This document shows positions 53,501 through 64,000 of a DNA stretch of 64,000 nucleotides, piece by piece. The stretch comes from Ifrita kowaldi (lineage: Eukaryota; Chordata; Aves; Passeriformes; Cinclosomatidae). The position numbers and the translations under genes were made by a program. Location of the stretch: NCBI GenBank assembly GCA_013398055.1, contig VZRS01010750.1, forward strand, positions 620,001 to 684,000, read 5' to 3'. Below the pieces are notes generated by a model that was not told where the DNA came from, ran no database searches, and worked only from the letters and a program-made list of their open reading frames with translations. Every line of letters starts with the position of its first letter. Within the stretch, counting starts at the first letter, position 1.

Positions 53501-56500
53501 CCCTTTTTTGAACACTTCCAGAATGGTGATTCCACCAGTTCTCTGGGCAGCCTAGTCCAATGCCTGACCACCCCTCCAGTGGAAAAAAATTTCCTAATAT
53601 TTCATCTAAGCCTCCCCTGGTGCAGCTTATATGACCTCATCTGTCACTGGCTGCCTGGGAGAAGAGGCTGACCCCCACCTGGCTACAGCCTCCTTTCAGG
53701 GAGTTGTAGAGAGTGATAAGGTTCCCCCTGAGCCTCCTCCAGGCTAAACACCCCCACTTCCACAGCCACTCCTCGTCAGACTTCTGCTCCAGCCCCTTCA
53801 GCAGCTCCACTGCCAGCAGTGACAGCAGTTATATTTTCTTCATAACTTCTGCTTAGTACTGACTGCTGCCTGCTTTGGGTTTTTTGTTGCTGATGCCACT
53901 CTATTTGATGCTGCTTTTTATTTCTAAGTACCACATTTATTCTATTGCTAGGTCAGGAATGAGTGCCTTCTTAATGCTTTGGGGATCTCAGCTTGTGACC
54001 ACCTGCTGTACTTTTCATGAAAAGCTGTGAATATCTTTTTCTTTCCTTCCCCACATTTAAAATTATAGTGTGTGCTATAGGGAGTTGCACAAGGTGCTAA
54101 ACTTTCTCAATTCCCATTGACTTCTCTTTCAGAGGATTAATTAACAGAGTAAGATCAGTAAAATCTGTTTTTGTTCAAAGCAGAAGTTTTGTCCATATTT
54201 TCTAGGCAATGCATGTATGAAGGAGAGCATATTTTGTATTATCCTAGATGTATTTCAAACATGTCTAAAACATTTTGTTTCCAGGATGATCTTAAAGCAA
54301 CTTTAACAGCAAAGAACCGAGAAGCCAAGCAATTATCTCAACTGGAAAAGACCCGTCAGCGGAATCCATCAGATCTACACATTATCGTATCCTGCACTGC
54401 TAGTCACTATGAGAAATATTTTTAACATTTCTTTGGAATTAAACGGTTGTGTTTAGGAAGTAGTAGTAACAATAATGCTCCTTAGAGGAGCTGTTTCCAA
54501 TGTTGAATCTTTTCTTAAACTTTATGATGAGTTACGGCTGCTTTGTTACTCACTTTTGAATTGAAAAGAAACTATGAATTATTTGTTATGTTTATTCAAG
54601 AGAGGTAGGCATAGATTACATCTAGGAATTTGGAAGTTTTTGAAAGTAAGTGTAATCAGACAATTTCTTTTTTATTTCTGTGGATTTTTTGGTTTATTTT
54701 TTTTCTCCCTGCCATTTTCGTAATTGTGCTTCCTGGTACCTAGATGGGATATGAATTTCCTCCAGCTGCATGAAAGGAAGTTGTTATTCTGTTAGTAGAA
54801 TACTCAACTAGACTACTCTTCCTTTCCAAAGACTAGTCACCCTCCTCAGTATACTATTTTGTGTCACGGGGTAAAAATTAAGCCTCCATCAAACTGAATT
54901 AGAATTTCCATTGAAATCTCATTGAAGTTTCAGATTTTGAAGCAATCAGAATCTAGGGAATGCCAAAATAAATGGGATCAAGGCAATCCTACTTTAGTCC
55001 CGTTACGCTTACTTATTATGATACAGGTTCTAGGTTCATGATGTGCTGTTTAGTTTTTATTACATTTTAGTGTCGGACTTGGGAATTAAGCAATCCTGTT
55101 TGTTGTTGGATTTTATCAACTCTATTTCAGAATCTTCAGGATCTTTCTAGTGATTGGGGCATGAGAGTGTAGAAAGACTGAAAATGACTGTGTTAGTCAA
55201 ATGCAATACAGGAGAACTACACTTTATTTTTGTCTCCGCCAGAGACTCTCCATTTGATATTAACCAAATCAGTTAAATCAAGTGATGACTAATTAGAATT
55301 CCTCATTTAATAAAGACAGATGCGTGACAGACACGGGGTTAGAACTTGAGCTGTGTTGCAAAGTTCTCTTTTGTTGGAGTTAAGGGAGTAAATTATAACA
55401 GTAAGCTGTTTTCCCCAGAGATAGACCGGTCCCATTTTTGTCCCTCAAGCTAATTTCCATTTCATTACATGGGTATGTCACTGGCACCTAATTCATTTCT
55501 TCTTGTACCTTCTGTGACTTAGCTTCTTGTAACACCTGTTTTCTGTTCTTAAGGCTTTGCCTGAAGAGTTATAAAATCTCAGTACATCTCTGATTCTGCA
55601 CATGGACTAAGGCACCAAATGCTGCATATTTGCATTTTAAAGTGATTTGACACAAAGCGCATAAAAAGGTATTAGGAGCAGGAATGTGTTCATTTGCTTT
55701 TGAAGGTGTGTGCAGGTCAGCTTTGAGGTCTGAGAGAGGCTCTACCACATTAGAGCACATCAGCTGGGCTCGTGCAGGGGTTTTCTTACTGTTTCTTGAG
55801 CAACTGTGATTGTTGCAGCAGTGAATGACTTTGGCCACAGATAGCAAAGGATCTGTACTGACTCCCATCTTACAAATGGGATGTTAGCACAGCTTTGGAA
55901 AGAAAACATTGCCAGATTTTTAAAAATACAAAAATATATTTTTGTAAATCAAAATCAATTTTTTTTCCTGAAGTAGTCTGCCTAGGTTGTCTGCTTTTTA
56001 TTTTATTCTCTTAAAAATAAATAACTAAACCCTCATCCAAGCCATACAGCTGTCCTGAAATGGTTTGGCCTGGATACTTGAATTCTAGCAAAGCTCTAAC
56101 AAACTGTACATCTTACAGCCAGAAGCTTCAGGCAACATAATAATAGCACTAAATATATAGATGTTTTGAAACAACTGAGGTAAACAGTTCACAGTATGTT
56201 AAAAGTGGAAGTGAAAATTGGTACTTCCATGAATATTGATTGTTACGTTGCCATTTTTTCCTTTACTAACATTTCCAGTCACAGGTGAGTGTTCAGAAGA
56301 GAAAATACCAAACTGCTGTTGTGCAAACTATGCAGGCTCTGCAACTTTAGACACTTCACTCTACAATGAACAGAATTCCTCTCCCAAAGCATCTGTGCAC
56401 AAATTATGTCCAATATATTTAAGATGTATTGAGAAGATCTATTTGATTATCATAGAAATAACATACTGTATTTGTATATGTAAGGGCTGCTTATGCATAA

Positions 56501-59500
56501 TAGCTGCCTTCATTTGCAGAGAGTGACTGATTGAACTAAAATTTGTTCAATCTACTAATGTACTAAATTTGTGTATTTGGAAATACACAAAATGTCTTTT
56601 CTTACTGTCCTTCCCTCCTGTGTTTTGGGCAAAATCAATAAAGAGAAATGAACATGTGACCATACGTACTACTAAAGATTATTATCAATTTTGTTTGCCC
56701 AGTAATTGCAGAATTGTGTCTGTGACTTTAGGCTGTTTTTGAAAGGAGATTGTTCCAAGTTGATTAGCCTATAAGATTAGCAGATTATAATCAAAGAAGT
56801 GAACAGAGCATGTCTTATGCCTTAGGTTTCTATATATGTAACACTAAAAGCTAGAGCACAGGAAATGGACCTGTGGTGTCTTTTTCCATTTAAAAAAAAA
56901 TCCTCTCTTAAGCTGCAGTTTTGTAGAAGTGGAAAGAATCCTACAACTTGATCATAGGATACAATACTTGATCCATATACTACTTTTGAATCTCACAACA
57001 AAATAGATTTGTGATGATACTTATTGACTGAGCCTGTAATTACCACTAGTATATGATGTTTGACCAATAATGCATGGAAAATAACAGAAGTTTAGACCCA
57101 AATTTTGTAGACTTCAAGTGCAAGCTTTTACAACTATACGTTGTTAATTTGTAATAGTTCACAGTTCTCAGACTTGACTTAATGAGAACAGTTTCAATAT
57201 CTTTAAATGGTAGTGAACTTTCTATAAAATTCATAATTATATTTAATTAAAATAGCTATCTAAAATGCTTTTTGTAGTAACAAAATAAGAAGCACTGTGT
57301 AGTTATGTGTTAGGAATTGGTTGATGTGTCCCCTTCCCAGTGCCCTGTTGAAGATGTTTTTTACAAGATATTTTAATAATACAAAAATATTAAAAATATG
57401 AAATACCTGAAATGCCTTTGAGTCTAAAATTTACAATAACTCTAGCCTGCAGATTGAGATATTTACAGGATAAGCACATTAATTCCAGCTGCTTCTATAA
57501 TTGCCTATTTAAATAATTTATAAAAACTTACTAAGATGAGGTTCAGCACATGATACTGGAAAAGATTCTTTCTGGACCCAGCAGGTTGATCTGCACTAGA
57601 AAACAAAGGGTGATCTTTCCTGTTCACCCACCACTCTGGCCTGTGCTGGGTTCGGTACCTAAACCCAGTCACTGAGTTGTCAACAGGGTGTCAGGGCTGG
57701 CTCAGTAAAACTATCACGATTATTACAGAAAATGAATCAGGGCAGAGGGACTTTCCTGACTGGCTGCAGCTGGTCATTTTTCATGTTTCACATCAAAGTC
57801 ACAACAATGTAGAAAGCATCTTTATATGTTCTTTAAGCTACAGCTTTAAAATACTGTAACACAGATACGTATTGTTTTGAAAACTCAGACTTAAATGTTT
57901 TCATGGAAATTACAGCAAATAGCTTTGTATCAAATACAAGACTAATTTCACCTTTGTGTTACTTTACCAGGCTGAAAATGAACTGCATAGAGCAACACTG
58001 GAGACTACTCGAACAACTCGGCACTTAGAGGAAACCATTGATAATTTTGAGAAAAAGAAAATACAGGACATCAAAGTACGTGTGCTCTCATTTCATCTTG
58101 CATAATAAAATTACTATAGTTAGTCAGGGGCAAGATTAGCAACATTCAGTATTCACTGAAATGCAAATCTCATGGTATTCATGAGTATTTTACAGATTTG
58201 TAAATTATAGATATGTATAGAATTTACAGATAACTTATCCCCAACCAGTTATAAAAGACTGTTTTCAAAATAGCAAAACTTCTGACTGACTACATCTTGT
58301 GAATACATATTGGAGATTATCAAGTGACTTTTCAGTAAGACATGTTATTCCTAATACATTTCCTCTTTCCTTTTCGAAGTATTTATTTAAAATTTATTAT
58401 AAAATAATGACTGCATAAGTGATAGCCCAGCCAGGATATATGTTTAATTTCTAAAATTCAGGTCTGACTACTTAAAAGTATTAAGTATCATGCAGTTATT
58501 TTATATATATATCATATTTTATTTCTATATCATATAAATACTAAACACAGAATACAGTAATTTTTTAAAGTGGAAATGTACTTTATTGCATTAAAAAATC
58601 TTTCTTTTAATTTGCTTTCAGAACATATTTTCTGAATTTATAACTATTGAAATGTTGTTCCATGGGAAAGCTTTAGAGATATATACTGCTGCCTACCAAA
58701 ATATCCAAAATATTGATGAAAATGAAGATTTGGAGGTAAGAGTAATTAATATCTGCTTTTCTGTTTACATCCTATATAAAAAACAGTTTTCACAGTTGGG
58801 CTACACATGTCCAACGCAGAAAAATGCAACAAATATTTCAGGTTCCCAGAACAACCTCATGTATATCAAGCCTTTTTTTAGCACTTTTTCAGTAAGAGCA
58901 TACATGTTTATAATCTCAGAGAACAGAGAGAGCAACTGCAGTGGCAATCTAATCTTTTCCATAAAACACAGAAAAGAGACTCACAAAATTACCTGCCACT
59001 CCAAGCTCAGCTAATCACAGTTTTTAAAGAACACTTCTGCAGTGAATCTTGCATTAAAGATCTCTCTCTAACCTGAATTCTGTTTGCTTGTTTTCATCTT
59101 CTAGTCATTTTTTATTAGGCTGTTCTAGAATTAAGAGACATTTGTTATTTACTACATTGGGGTTTTTTGCCTTGTGGCAGTTAACTGCTTCAAGTCACCT
59201 TTTCTTTTCTACTTGAATTATAGTCTCTCTTTCCCAATACATGCTTTTCAGTCCTTTATTCATTATTGCATTCATTATTCATTATTTTCAGTCCTTTATT
59301 CTGGATGTTTGGCCTTTAAACTTAGTATCATTGAAATGTGTGTTGTGTATATATGTTTGATTTTTCAAAAAAGTTGGATCATTTTCAGTCTTTTTTTTGT
59401 AAATCCTCCCAGTCATAATTTTGTCTATGATATAGTTCAGAACCAAGTTAGCACAAGGCTTAAAAAACCACGATTCTTCAGTGACAGTCATATTTGAGAC

Positions 59501-62500
59501 TACTTGGTAATTTTACTTCATTTAAACTATGCCATGGCAATTTTGTACTATTCTAGTTTCACAATTATGATGGCATGTGGCACCAATTCAGAAATCTCCT
59601 TTAAGTCAATACTTTGTCTTTCACAACCAAATTTCTAATCTCATTTTAAATTTCCTGTTAATTGGACAATTATTTACTTTTTATAAAAATACTGACCATA
59701 ATTTACCATCTCAAAGTCTTGCACAAATAGCTTTATTGGTTATTGAAATAACTTGAAAATATAATTGATGTTATGGTTTCCCCTGTATTCTAAGAGGTTT
59801 ACCAAATTTTCCTTGAGTTGTACATCTCCTGTACATTTCAAGTAAAATTTTTCTGATGCAGTTGTGACTGACAGCAGGGATTTGCTTGTGAAGGGGCTAA
59901 GAGTTCATCTTTGCAAGAAATAGCCTGAAGGAGTTGCTGGGGTTCATACTTCTAGCTTAGCCTGGAACTCAGCTTCATATGTTGGTGGGAAACCATTGCA
60001 GTTTTCCCTGTGTAAATGCCCTCAAACCTCTCAAGAATGTGTACTTTGACCACATAAGTACGGTGATGTGTCTCAGGTTAAGCAAGGACATTGTTTCAGC
60101 TAAAAGTGATTGATCTGAACTACAGCTGATGCACATCTTTAGATCAGGTTTCATTGTCCAATGCTGCATTTCTGCTAGCTTCAGTCTTGGTGATTCGTAG
60201 CTTGCAAGCATCCAAATCACAGCTTTCTCCATTTGATTAGGTTTTTCGGAGCTCACTTTATCCACCAGACTATCAGTCTCGCTTAGACATAGTTCGTGCA
60301 AATTCCAAGTCCCCCCTGCAAAGAACTGGCTCCTCAAAATCTTCATTGAGAACAGTACAGGTAAGACAGAAAAATTACATACTAAATCACTGTATTAAAG
60401 CTCTACTTAGGATAATCTTTTAGCTAATTGTTGCAACACACTGATGCACATGGATCCACTGTCTTTACTCAGCTCAGGACCATCAGAAAGGTGAAGAAAC
60501 TTTCAAGGGTATAAATATCAGCTTTATCATTGAAGGAAAAAAAAACCTCAGCTTTTAAAGCTGTGTTGCTTACTTTTGACAAATGCCATTTCCAGAGATA
60601 CTTTGTCTTCCATCAGCAAACTGTGACATCTTGCAGAGAAGACATCTAAGAGCTTATTTGAAAGAGTAGTAACATTCTTTAAATACACTTGTATATTCTG
60701 AGTATTCAGATTCTAGAGGGTGGACTACCAGATCCTAATTCAGAGTAGTGATACCTTCTAGCAGCAGAGCAAACCTATGACCAAGAGAGTTCTCCTTTTA
60801 TACTCTGAAAATGAGTGAAACAGTTGAAGACAGTGCCACTCTTTTTGGATCAGCTACCTTGCAAATATCTTTGCCACTTGTTTACAGCAGTAAACTTGCA
60901 GACATTGCAAAATGGCGAAGTTATTTTTAATTTATTGCAACTGTAATCCTGTATCTACAATGATTCTTACCAGTGGTTAAGTTAAAGACAAAGCCACATT
61001 TAAAATGTATGCATCTTACTTTTCTTCTTTGAATAGAATCATGCATTGATAGTGTAGTAGGGAAAACTTTTCTGACTCAATACACACTTTACACCTCTGC
61101 TTTCAACACAGAATGGATCAGTTATTACAGTTGAGCTGTTCTGGTGTTGAAAGTATGAATTGTGTCATCTGAAGAGATACAACTTAGTGATGCAGTGCAT
61201 GAAGTACTACCTTGACTGACTAGTACCTTAACTTTCAAGTCCTCTATATCACTCAAGCAAATTTCATGTTCAGGCTACTTCAGAAAATGTAAGAGAGAAA
61301 AAACACAAAACAACAGAAAACTGAGTGTATGTACACTGTGATTTCTCCCAGAGATGGAGTGGGACTCCATTTTGACTAACTTGCAAGTTAACCTTTCTCT
61401 TTTCTTAGACTGCTCTCTTTATTATAACTTTGGGTGTTAGTGTTCTCATAACCTCTCACTTACCTGAAAAGAACAGGAAGTCACCTAGACCAAGAGGGAA
61501 ACTGCAATGCAATTTAAAATAAGGTCATCTTACTTGGCTGTGCAGTGTATCTGCAGAGGAGGATCATATGGCAGAAAAAAGGGGTGGAACACCCTACTAA
61601 TGCAGTCACCATAGGACAGTGAAGAAAGGACAGCCTGTTCCACATACCCCCCTTCCTGATTCTGCAAATAGCATGGTGCTGAATTACACTAAGTGCTCTG
61701 ATCTCTGGAACCACCAAACATCTCAAGAGAAAAAACATGCTGTATTCAGAACAACCTTCGGGTGACTTGTTCTATCTTTTCTGTGGATCTTTCACTCTGA
61801 AATTTTTCATGAATCTAGTTTCCTGCTACACAGTAATCCTTTACTGACTGTAATGCAGTACTTTGAGATTTCCAATGTAAAGAGGTATAAATAATGTGGT
61901 AAGCAGTTCACAGAATCACACGGCCTAAGTCTGTGGGGCAGGGGAGGACAGACACACACACACAAATGCTAACCTGTAGGTGAAGGACAGTGTTGGAAGT
62001 CACTGCATACCAGATGGAATGAAGTGTGCCAGTAACACAATTCGGGTCTTTTCAGAGGATATAACACATACCATCCTTGAATTTATTTCTAGTTTTGTGG
62101 ACTAACTTTCTGTATTATCTGTATGTTAAAAATCTAAAGTACTCCTTGAGCTTGATTCATTTTTTCACAAAGAGCTGCAGTCTTCATTTTACACTTTACT
62201 TGGTAATTTATCCTCGGTGTTTTGGTTTACTGATTCAGGTCAGTATATCTTGTATTTTTGAACTATAGCAAAACAGAATAACCTTTTCCAGATATTTTAA
62301 ATCAGACTTAATTACACAAGTTTTATCTACATGCATTAACTGTAACAAACTTTTGCACCGACTCTCTAGGACGGCACAGTATCATTTTAACCATTATTGA
62401 AAATGTCTACATCTGAATATTCCAACACTAAGACATGAGGAGAGAATTGCCATGCTTCTGTAGTAGCATCTGCAGTGAAACATGGAGCTGAACTGCTTAA

Positions 62501-63113
62501 GCAAGGACAGTCATCACCTACATGCAACTCACAGAATTAATTTTTACATGAAATTATTTATGATCCACAAGTTATCATATTCTGTTTTCTTTTTTCTTCT
62601 TGTTCTTTTTTTTTTCATTAAGTTACAAAAAATTAAATTTCAGTACTAGTATGTTTTAATTCTTTGGCACAGTAAGTTGGATTTAAACTGCGTAATTTCT
62701 TTTCTCACTTTCCTTCCCTGATCTAATTTGGTTCTTAGGGATAGCCATCTTAGCACCACTAGTGATAATATTTAATACACTATTTAGTTAGTTGCTGCAT
62801 GGTCAGAGGTATTTGAGTAGTGAGCAGAAAAATGACATAAAGCCAAAACACTTCTTATTTGAGGAAAGGGTAAGGGGGAGCTTTTCTTCAGAAACATGAT
62901 GCAAGTTCTGCTGAAGAATTTCAGATGCTTTGAACTAGAAAAAAAACTTAGAAAATTAGTCTGTCCCATTGAAATGAAGCTATCTTAACAGGCTCAATCT
63001 GCAGCATTCCTTAATCTCCAATTACAAATCAGTACCATTGTCTTTTTCTTTCACAGAATGAGAGACTGCTACTTCAGACATTTCAACTCAACCCAGCTTC
63101 ATCCAATGATTAA
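44479..63113 (+). CDS. CIBAR1: CIBAR1 (FAM92A), BAR-domain ciliary protein, 9 exons
   Basis: CIBAR1 is a membrane-binding BAR-domain protein that works with Chibby (CBY1) at the base of cilia and also has a reported mitochondrial form. Exons join in frame: 44479-44510, 46356-46590, 49039-49107, 54285-54386, 56279-56284, 57971-58075, 58622-58735, 60241-60360, 63057-63113 (840 bases, 279 residues). All introns are GT-AG, and every junction after the first is phase 0. The BAR domain covers about residues 8-220 and is close to human: NVEKHFGELCQIFA, then YVRKTARLRDKADLLVNEI, RQRNPSD, RHLEETI and TIEMLFHGKALE. The start has a strong context (GCCGCCACC before ATG). Human CIBAR1 has 289 residues with an acidic tail. 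Here the last exon gives a different 18-residue end, so the 3' end is the weakest part of the model. Confidence 0.93.
44511..46355 (+). other. CIBAR1 intron 1
   Basis: 1845 bases. The first 190 are CpG-rich and the rest is AT-rich. No repeat or nested gene recognised. Confidence 0.8.
46356..46590 (+). CDS. CIBAR1: CIBAR1 coding exon 2
   Basis: 235 bases covering residues 11-89, the first BAR helix region (DNQTRQIQDAVSNVEKHFG through LQDYRQAE). The acceptor is TATCCAG and the donor is GAG|GTACAA. Identity to human over this exon is very high. Confidence 0.97.
46591..49038 (+). other. CIBAR1 intron 2
   Basis: 2448 bases, AT-rich, no repeat family recognised. Confidence 0.85.
49039..49107 (+). 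CDS. CIBAR1: CIBAR1 coding exon 3
   Basis: 69 bases for residues 90-112 (VDRLEAKVVEPLKCYGTILK and three more). The acceptor follows a T-rich tract (TTTTTTTAG) and the donor is AGG|GTAGGT. Confidence 0.97.
49423..49474. repeat. Compound trinucleotide microsatellite
   Basis: GAT, then ATT, then ACT repeats with single-base interruptions, inside CIBAR1 intron 3. Confidence 0.85.
53331..53380. repeat. 28-bp tandem duplication
   Basis: The 22-base string ATTCCTATGGTACCTTAAAA plus TC occurs at 53331-53352 and 53359-53380 without change. It lies just outside the CR1 fragment that starts at about 53393. Confidence 0.85.
53393..53816 (-). mobile_element. CR1 LINE 3' fragment, minus strand, in CIBAR1 intron 3
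   Basis: The plus strand shows the complement of the CR1 tail (ATAGAATTGTTTAGGTTG, GAGTCCAACCATTAGCCCAG). It then shows the complement of the ORF2 C-terminus (TTCTCTGGGCAGCCTAGTCC, CTACAGCCTCCTTTCAGGGA, CCAGGCTAAACACCCCC). The right end at about 53816 is a 5' truncation. It lies 470 bases before exon 4, antisense to the gene. Confidence 0.9.
54285..54386 (+). CDS. CIBAR1: CIBAR1 coding exon 4
   Basis: 102 bases for residues 113-146 (DDLKATLTAKNREAKQLSQL through PSDLHII). The acceptor is TTTCCAG. The donor is ATC|GTATCCTGC, which resembles the U12-type donor GTATCCTTT at its first seven positions. Reading on past the donor gives no conserved protein and soon stops. Confidence 0.95.
54387..56278 (+). 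other. CIBAR1 intron 4, candidate U12-type intron
   Basis: The intron begins GTATCCT. Near its 3' end, TTCCTTTAC (56258-56266) matches the U12 branch-site consensus TTCCTTRAC at 8 of 9 positions. The presumed branch A (56265) is 13 bases from the last base of the acceptor, within the short spacing typical of minor-spliceosome introns. A U2-type TACTAAC overlaps the same place (56264-56270), so U2 splicing is not excluded. Confidence 0.55.
56279..56284 (+). CDS. CIBAR1: CIBAR1 coding exon 5, 6-base microexon (Ser-Gln)
   Basis: The six bases TCACAG lie between the acceptor ACATTTCCAG and the strong donor GTGAGT. They encode Ser-Gln in phase 0. Without them exon 4 would join exon 6 as HII-AEN. 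With them it reads HII-SQ-AEN, matching the conserved ISQAE of human CIBAR1 and CIBAR2. The exon is far below any open-frame length cut-off and most gene finders would miss it. Confidence 0.82.
56285..57970 (+). other. CIBAR1 intron 5
   Basis: 1686 bases, AT-rich, with a GTGAGT donor and a TTTACCAG acceptor. No repeat family recognised. Confidence 0.8.
57971..58075 (+). CDS. CIBAR1: CIBAR1 coding exon 6
   Basis: 105 bases for residues 149-183 (AENELHRATLETTRTTRHLE through KIQDIK). The acceptor is TTTACCAG and the donor AAA|GTACGT. It is part of the BAR coiled-coil helices. Confidence 0.97.
58622..58735 (+). CDS. CIBAR1: CIBAR1 coding exon 7
   Basis: 114 bases for residues 184-221 (NIFSEFITIEMLFHGKALEI through NEDLE), the last BAR helix and nearly identical to human. 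The acceptor is TTGCTTTCAG and the donor GAG|GTAAGA. Confidence 0.97.
58736..60240 (+). other. CIBAR1 intron 7
   Basis: 1505 bases, AT-rich. A 17-base string (TTTTCAGTCCTTTATTC) occurs at about 59247 and again at about 59286. Otherwise nothing recognised. Confidence 0.8.
60241..60360 (+). CDS. CIBAR1: CIBAR1 coding exon 8
   Basis: 120 bases for residues 222-261 (VFRSSLYPPDYQSRLDIVRA, then NSKSPLQRTGSSKSS). The acceptor is TTTGATTAG and the donor CAG|GTAAGA. The first 28 residues are close to human, then a Ser-rich region diverges. Confidence 0.95.
60361..63056 (+). other. CIBAR1 intron 8
   Basis: 2696 bases, AT-rich. I searched by eye for an exon encoding an acidic Asp/Glu-rich tail like the human one and found none. 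Confidence 0.7.
63057..63113 (+). CDS. CIBAR1: CIBAR1 candidate last coding exon
   Basis: 57 bases after a good acceptor (CTTTTTCTTTCACAG), in phase 0 with exon 8, encoding NERLLLQTFQLNPASSND and a TAA stop. It is not similar to the human acidic C-terminus as I know it. It may be an avian or alternative terminal exon, or the true last exon may lie beyond the window. Confidence 0.55.
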   Translation, partial: NERLLLQTFQLNPASSND

Positions 63114-63825
63114 CTCAATTTTCTGTTGTGTTCAGGAATTTGTAAGCAAGCATTTGCCTCAAGCTTAATTATGTACTTTGTGAGCATCAACAAGATTTAA
63201 GGACTTTTCTGCTTTCAGAAGTTCAATGCTACAGTTTGCTTTACGCACACACAAAAAAACTTACATTATATACTCAGATGTCAATTTAATAATGAGCATT
63301 TAAGGACTTTTAAAATAGGGGGCTGCTTAAAAAAAAGGGCAAGCTTTGTCTTCAGTACAGACGTTTTACTATATTACTGTATGTGAGAAGACACAGAATA
63401 TACAACCAAAATTAGAGCTGCAGATGCCCTTAGAGAACTACTGAACCTGAAATAGTTTTTCAAAAGCATTCCAGATGACTTGGATAACTGTCTTCAACAT
63501 TCTCTTTCTCATGGGGAAAGAAAAAAAACCCCATATATCCTTCTTTAAATTGTAAATGTTGCATTGTCTGTGAAGAATCTATCTTCAATAGGTATTAGAT
63601 TGAGCCCTCATTAGAAAAAAGTACAGACTGCAAAATCTGTCAAATGAGATGAAAGCTTGGCAGCTGGCACTTGTTTTTAATGTTTGATGAACCAAAAAAA
63701 GGAGTCACTGTGAAGGCAAGCACTGATGGGCAGGCAGAGAAGTTCATCTATGAATCAAGACTCTTTTAATAAGTTTGTCTAATTCATTCTTTAAAAAAAA
63801 ATAAAAAGCTTAGAGCAGCAGAGTT
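63114..63825 (+). other. Candidate CIBAR1 3' untranslated region
   Basis: AT-rich sequence after the stop codon with no repeat, ending near the first AATAAA. Its extent depends on exon 9 being terminal. Confidence 0.45.
63800..63805 (+). terminator. Candidate polyadenylation signal of CIBAR1
   Basis: AATAAA 687 bases after the stop, followed within 30 bases by a T-rich stretch (GTTTTGAGCTTTT). Weak support because the area is A-rich. Confidence 0.4.
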
Positions 63826-64000
63826 TTGAGCTTTTAATATAAGAGGTCTGATGTCTTCAAGGTAAGATTACTTAAGTCATCTTCAGCCTGTTGTTTCAAC
63901 AGCCAACCCAGCAAAAACTGATTAGTATCTTGATTTTTAGCATTAATTGGATCAAAATACCATTTTCCCTGTCCTATAATAGTTGTCAAGGAGTTACAGG

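Larger units (their letters stand above)
49108..54284 (+). other. CIBAR1 intron 3, longest intron
   Basis: 5177 bases. It holds a trinucleotide microsatellite, a 28-bp tandem duplication and a CR1 fragment. The open frames inside show no protein family. Confidence 0.85.

Noticed and set aside
54387..54425. Reading exon 4 through its donor to the stop at 54423
   Set aside because: The added residues are not conserved, and splicing at 54386 continues into the known protein.
61909..61970. CACAGAATCACA near a short AC run as a CR1 tail
   Set aside because: Only about a dozen bases match and no CR1 body adjoins them.
63114..64000. Start of RBM12B on the minus strand, expected from human gene order
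   Set aside because: No open frame or RNA-binding motif is visible before the window ends.
1..64000. CRISPR arrays, operons, tRNA or rRNA genes
   Set aside because: None seen. The tandem repeats present are microsatellites or short duplications, and the genome is a bird's.

Overview
The window is a piece of a bird nuclear chromosome, most likely a songbird. Three things point there: many CR1 retrotransposon fragments of avian type, a solo retroviral LTR of a layout I recognise from passerine genomes, and one vertebrate gene with avian-style short introns. There are no bacterial features. One undetermined base (20577) with a perfect 713-bp duplication on both sides indicates a short-read assembly with a wrongly closed gap.

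Positions 1 to about 44,290 hold no gene I can support. This is an AT-rich intergenic stretch with CR1 pieces (12,945-14,060; 16,866-18,005; 19,840-21,505; 22,805-23,200; 23,806-24,062; 36,085-36,155), two solo LTRs (31,500-32,552 and 42,249-42,793), short tandem repeats, one pair of related unnamed repeats (near 7,785 and 11,695), and two decayed coding-like stretches on the minus strand (about 9,655-11,215 and 37,350-38,115) whose parents I cannot name. In human, the side upstream of this gene is also gene-poor, which fits.

Positions 43,325-63,820 hold the one confident gene, CIBAR1 (FAM92A), on the plus strand. A CR1 copy ends about 170 bp before its start codon, directly against a CpG island that carries a GC box and an RFX-type X-box, as expected for a ciliary gene. 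Nine coding exons can be assembled in one frame to a 279-residue BAR-domain protein. One of them is a 6-base microexon (56,279-56,284) encoding Ser-Gln, preceded by an intron with U12-like splice signals. The microexon restores two residues conserved in human CIBAR1 and CIBAR2. The last exon gives a short C-terminus that differs from the acidic human tail, so the 3' end is less certain. A candidate polyadenylation signal lies at 63,800.

The gene acts alone here. Its known partner is Chibby (CBY1), with which it works at the ciliary base. By human synteny RBM12B should follow in the opposite direction, but nothing of it is recognisable before the window ends.
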